Program-made: the position numbers and the translations under genes
The notes under the pieces: generated by a model
Database searches by the model: none
Told to the model about the DNA's origin: nothing
What the model saw: only the letters and a program-made list of their open reading frames with translations
Shown here: in pieces, positions 5,435-8,305 of the stretch
Layout: the number at the start of each line of letters is the position of its first letter
Position numbering within the stretch: the stretch's first letter is position 1
Origin: Alphaproteobacteria bacterium
Lineage (GTDB): Bacteria > Pseudomonadota > Alphaproteobacteria > CAISOG01
Assembly: GCA_018883285.1 (NCBI GenBank)
Contig: VEQJ01000042.1
Coordinates: 1-8,305, forward strand
Length of the DNA stretch: 8,305 bases
Direction: 5' to 3'

Positions 5435-6535
5435 CTAGGGCGTCACTGATTTCACCACTAGGGATTCCAGCCGCTTAATCAGCAAATCGTACTTAAAGCC
5501 TGGCAATTTGACCAGCCAGCGACCCAATTCACGGTTAATGGTTTCAGCCGTTTGGCGGCTAGCATCATCGGCATCGGCGGTGGTGCTGGCAGAAAATTTG
5601 ACCCAGCCCGCTTCGCTAGGAATCGTTGACCATTGCGCGGTTATCACCAAACCCGCAAAGCTAGTAAAGCTGGTTTGCCCCAAACTTTGCTTGTCAACGC
5701 CGACTAAGGGGCGTGCCGCCTGGTCGGCAACATCATCCAGTTCCATAAAGGCCAGATTGGCGGCCAGGCCGGGTAGGCTTTTTTTCGACAACAGCTCGGT
5801 TTCGGCGGGTTGGTTCAATAGGCGAAATTCTTGGTCGGGTTGATCGCGGCCAATCACCGCCTTGCCGCCATTGGGCTGTTGAATTTCTAAGGTTTTGACT
5901 GACTCAACGGGCAGGTTGATAACGCTGGCGCGCAGCCAAAAGCTGCTATCCGCGGGCAGGCTGGCGGCGCCGTCCACCAACCAAACTTGCGGGGTGTTGA
6001 CCAGCCGCACAAAGCTATAGGCATGCCCCGCCGCCGCCCCTTGGGTTTGAATCTTGCCAACCAACAGGTCGGCTACCACCTCATCCCGAGTATTTTTTAG
6101 GGTAATTTGGGTGGAACCCGCCACGGCTTTACCGTCAGCCTTAGCATCCTCCGCGCGCTGATCCTCAACCTGCAACTGGGTATAATTGTTGGGATCGTTG
6201 GTTTTCGCCTCCAACTTTCGCATATTGGCCAGACTAAGCAGCAGGGAGCGCAGGTTGGCCGTTTCCGCTGGAAAGCCGCCCTTATCCGCAACCACCCAAT
6301 CGTCCCCCTGTTTCTGCAACCGCACCACCGCCGATCCGCGCCTAATGGTAACGCTGGCCAGGTTATCCAACTGGCTGCCGAGTTTGGGCAGCAACAAGCC
6401 CGTCGCGCCATCCGTAGCCGTCTTGGAAAGCACAAAATGCTTAAGACCCGTGGCCAGCGTGATGATTACCAGCACAATGGCCACAATTCCCAGCCAAAAG
6501 GCACCGGATTTTTTCAGTCGATTGGCTATGGCCAT
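5435..6535 (-). CDS. DUF4340 membrane-anchored protein, ABC-transporter accessory
   Basis: A 366-residue protein with a single N-terminal transmembrane helix (about 13-30) after a short basic cytoplasmic tail (NRLKK), leaving a large periplasmic part. Residues about 50-125 show the DUF4340 signature: a beta-rich stretch, then GDDWVV (77-82), a conserved Phe-Pro-Ala, and the helix LRSLLLSLANMRKLEA. The middle (about 170-220) has FVRLVNTPQVWLVDGAA and FWLRASVINLP, also typical. The C-terminus repeats the W-LVKLPGFKYD-type ending. DUF4340 proteins are commonly encoded with GldG-like proteins and ABC-2 transporter genes, but their molecular role is not established. Here the ATG lies one base after the GldG-like stop codon, with an AAGAGGTG ribosome binding site inside the upstream gene. 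Confidence 0.9.
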   Translation of the reverse strand: MAIANRLKKSGAFWLGIVAIVLVIITLATGLKHFVLSKTATDGATGLLLPKLGSQLDNLASVTIRRGSAVVRLQKQGDDWVVADKGGFPAETANLRSLLLSLANMRKLEAKTNDPNNYTQLQVEDQRAEDAKADGKAVAGSTQITLKNTRDEVVADLLVGKIQTQGAAAGHAYSFVRLVNTPQVWLVDGAASLPADSSFWLRASVINLPVESVKTLEIQQPNGGKAVIGRDQPDQEFRLLNQPAETELLSKKSLPGLAANLAFMELDDVADQAARPLVGVDKQSLGQTSFTSFAGLVITAQWSTIPSEAGWVKFSASTTADADDASRQTAETINRELGRWLVKLPGFKYDLLIKRLESLVVKSVTP

Positions 6536-6550
6536 CTTAAGACACCTCTT
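6536..6550 (-). promoter_or_regulatory. translational coupling junction between the GldG-like and DUF4340 genes
   Basis: On the minus strand AAGAGGTG (6543-6550), nearly full complementarity to the 16S rRNA tail, lies within the last codons of the GldG-like gene. It is followed by the stop TAA, a single G, and the ATG of the next gene. The arrangement implies translation of both proteins from one mRNA in linked amounts. Confidence 0.75.
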
Positions 6551-8305
6551 TGTTCGCTTGGGGATTGGGTGAGGGGGTGATAGTGGGTGTTGCCGCCACG
6601 GCTCTGCCCGTCCAAACCGCCCGCCGATTTTTCATCAACAGCAGTCTGGCGGTCATAATAACCAACAAAATGGCGGGCACCAACAAGGTACAGATTAACA
6701 ACAATTGAACCTTAAGATTCTGCAAATCCGCTTGCAGCGCGGCCTGCACCTGCCGCAACTGTTTGCGGGTGGATACCACCTCGGCACGAAAACGCTGAAC
6801 GGCGGCGTTTTGTTCGGCCGAGATGGTGGTGTTGGCCTTGCCGACCGCCCCATTATCCTGCCCAGTTTGCAGCTTGGCCAGTTGCGCCTCAGTGTCCTTT
6901 AGCTGTTCCTGCAGGCGTTTTTCCTGCTCACGGAAACGGTTTTCGGCCTCAGCCTGCAATTTGTTGACGCGATCAAAGGGGCGCAGCGAGGTGCCGCGCG
7001 AACGCAGCGAGGTTAAGGCATCACTGCCCACCAAATTGTCCAGGGCGTTAAACAGCAAATCGCCATTGTTGGCCTTGGGTTGCCCCACCACCTGGCCATA
7101 AAACTCCTGCACCTCCAACCACTGATCATTGGCCAGAAAATCGCTGTCGGCGATCACCACCATTCGCAAATCCTGGCTGCCAGTGGCCACAAAGCCTTGA
7201 CCCGCTTGTTTCACAAAGGGATTGTTGGGCTGGTCACTGTAGAGTGAGGTAATGGAGCCCGTAACGCGCGCAATCAGGGGCAATTTTTTGCCCGCTGCCG
7301 ACTGTTTGTTATACAGATCATCGGGATTGGATAGATTGCGTAGTTCTGTGCGCGGCAACAGGCTGGCCTTATCGCTGCTGGTTACTAACGGGGTAAATTG
7401 GGTGCTGGCACCCTCCACCGGCTCAACAAAGCCCGCGCTGGCAAAATTCAGGGCGGATAGATCGCTGGTCATCAGGTCGTCACGCTTCATTAGGCCAGAA
7501 CCAATGCCCAACCAGGGCAGATAGTTGGTGCGCACCGCCCCTTCCCCCTGCTTCAGGGTGATTTGGCGGGCGGTGGCGGGATCCAACACAATCTGATCCT
7601 TGGATACATTCACCCCCCAATGACGAAACAGCGCCAGCAGCCCATCATCCAAATAGCTTGGCGGGCGGCCGATGTTCAGCCCCCCCAGTTCGGTTTCGGG
7701 CAGGGGATCTAGCATGGCCATAATCCGCCCCTTGCGCAGGGCGAATTGGTCAATTTTGAATATGGCCTGCTCGGTAATGTTGCGCGGCTGCACAATCACC
7801 AACAGATCCAAATTGTCTTCAATCCCCGAACCATCCGAGGCAATAAGGCGCACGTCATAATCGCGGGACAGCTGGTTATAGATAATCCACGGTTGGGTAG
7901 GGGTGCCAGCCATCAGGCCAGCGGTGTCGCCCATAATGGGCAGGCCGCTGAACAATCCAACCACCGGTTTTTGCTTGCGGGTCAACCGCTCAATCAGCCT
8001 GGCCAGATCATATTCCAAAAAGGTTTCGCGGTCGGGTTGAAAAAACGGTATTCCCTCAATCGCGTCCAGGGCGTTGGTGGCGACCAGGCCAAAAAACACG
8101 CTTTCCTGTTGGTTGATTGGCACCGCCTTAAGCCCATAGGCAATCGCCCGATCCTCCTCCTCTGAAAACGGAATAGGATTGACGATTTCCAGCTTAATTT
8201 TGCCATGCGCCTGCTGTTGCAATTCGCGCAGCAAATCGGTGACGCGGGTGGCATAGCTGGCATAGGCGGGCACCAACCGCCCCAGCTGTTCCGAATCTGT
8301 CTCTT
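6537..8305 (-). CDS. GldG-like ABC-transporter auxiliary protein (5' end outside window)
   Basis: About 590 residues of an open-ended frame; the true start lies beyond the right edge. It belongs to the GldG/ABC_transp_aux family (PF09822 by recognition), auxiliary subunits of ABC-2-type exporters best known from gliding motility. Counting from the TTG at 8276 as residue 1, the family segments visible are KIKLEIVNPIPFSEEEDRA (26-44), IPFFQPDRETFLEYDL (76-91), VVGLFSGLPI (105-114) and ARKGRI..LDPLPE-type text near 180-194. The last domain contains VVIADSDFLAND (373-384). A charged coiled coil (about 435-475 and 490-520) precedes one transmembrane helix (about 523-547) and a short Pro/Thr-rich cytoplasmic tail. 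TTG 8276 is not the real start, since family-like sequence (SEQLGRLVPAY) continues upstream. The nine bases at the edge are probably adapter. The transporter ATPase and permease are expected further upstream. Confidence 0.9.
   Translation of the reverse strand, partial: ETDSEQLGRLVPAYASYATRVTDLLRELQQQAHGKIKLEIVNPIPFSEEEDRAIAYGLKAVPINQQESVFFGLVATNALDAIEGIPFFQPDRETFLEYDLARLIERLTRKQKPVVGLFSGLPIMGDTAGLMAGTPTQPWIIYNQLSRDYDVRLIASDGSGIEDNLDLLVIVQPRNITEQAIFKIDQFALRKGRIMAMLDPLPETELGGLNIGRPPSYLDDGLLALFRHWGVNVSKDQIVLDPATARQITLKQGEGAVRTNYLPWLGIGSGLMKRDDLMTSDLSALNFASAGFVEPVEGASTQFTPLVTSSDKASLLPRTELRNLSNPDDLYNKQSAAGKKLPLIARVTGSITSLYSDQPNNPFVKQAGQGFVATGSQDLRMVVIADSDFLANDQWLEVQEFYGQVVGQPKANNGDLLFNALDNLVGSDALTSLRSRGTSLRPFDRVNKLQAEAENRFREQEKRLQEQLKDTEAQLAKLQTGQDNGAVGKANTTISAEQNAAVQRFRAEVVSTRKQLRQVQAALQADLQNLKVQLLLICTLLVPAILLVIMTARLLLMKNRRAVWTGRAVAATPTITPSPNPQANKEVS
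8297..8305. other. probable Tn5/Nextera mosaic-end adapter remnant at the window edge
   Basis: The final nine bases, CTGTCTCTT, equal the first nine bases of the transposase adapter whose full form continues ATACACATCT (from memory). On the minus strand this reads AAGAGACAG, directly in front of ATTCGGAACAG. The GldG-like frame just inside reads S-E-Q-L-G-R. The preceding codon would end in AT, so a natural Tyr (TAT) codon would fit the family, whereas the adapter turns it into GAT (Asp). Confidence 0.7.

Noticed and set aside
6107..6580. Long plus-strand frame (157 codons) opposite the DUF4340 gene
   Set aside because: Shadow of the real gene; no ribosome binding site or recognisable protein features.
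1..8305. CRISPR array, insertion sequence, transposase or phage genes
   Set aside because: No regularly spaced repeats, no terminal inverted repeats with target duplications, and no transposase- or integrase-like protein were seen, although a tRNA at the edge could in principle be an integration site.

Overview
The window looks like chromosomal DNA from a Gram-negative bacterium, most likely an alphaproteobacterium. The evidence is a partial tRNA-Asn of the alphaproteobacterial type, a monothiol CGFS glutaredoxin, a PUA-domain glutamate 5-kinase, a glycine-zipper outer-membrane lipoprotein, and a GldG-like/DUF4340 ABC-transporter accessory pair. No genus can be named from the sequence alone. 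Apart from one AT-rich gap the genes are tightly packed, and almost everything is read from the minus strand.

Layout from left to right. (1) Positions 1-34 are the 5' half of a tRNA gene (probably Asn) on the minus strand, cut by the window edge. (2) Positions 96-1544 hold two exported envelope proteins: a periplasmic ScsC/DsbA-type thiol-disulfide protein with a CGYC active site, and a glycine-zipper lipoprotein. (3) Positions 1693-3208 hold a probable two-gene operon, grxD (monothiol glutaredoxin) then proB (proline biosynthesis), with a candidate sigma-70 promoter in front of grxD. (4) Positions 3230-3617 are an AT-rich stretch without a convincing gene. It separates grxD from the only plus-strand genes, two small uncharacterised, probably membrane-anchored proteins (3618-3911 and 3946-4419) that share a short P-x-[ST]-L-Q motif. 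(5) Positions 4432-8305 hold a minus-strand operon: a GldG-like ABC-transporter accessory protein (5' end outside the window), a DUF4340 membrane protein one base after it, and a His-rich exported protein with HLHP-type motifs. The ATPase and permease of the transporter would be expected upstream, beyond the right edge.

The three genes of block 5 are probably co-transcribed and translationally coupled. They would form the periplasmic/auxiliary side of an ABC-2-type transporter together with a secreted, possibly metal-binding protein. Several proteins point to envelope and redox or metal homeostasis, but no joint pathway can be proved from this sequence.

The last nine bases (8297-8305) match the end of the Tn5/Nextera mosaic-end adapter and are probably not genomic. 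The most interesting candidates for unknown biology are the small paired membrane proteins and the His-rich protein attached to the GldG/DUF4340 operon. Nothing in the window is clearly a new mobile, defence or RNA system.
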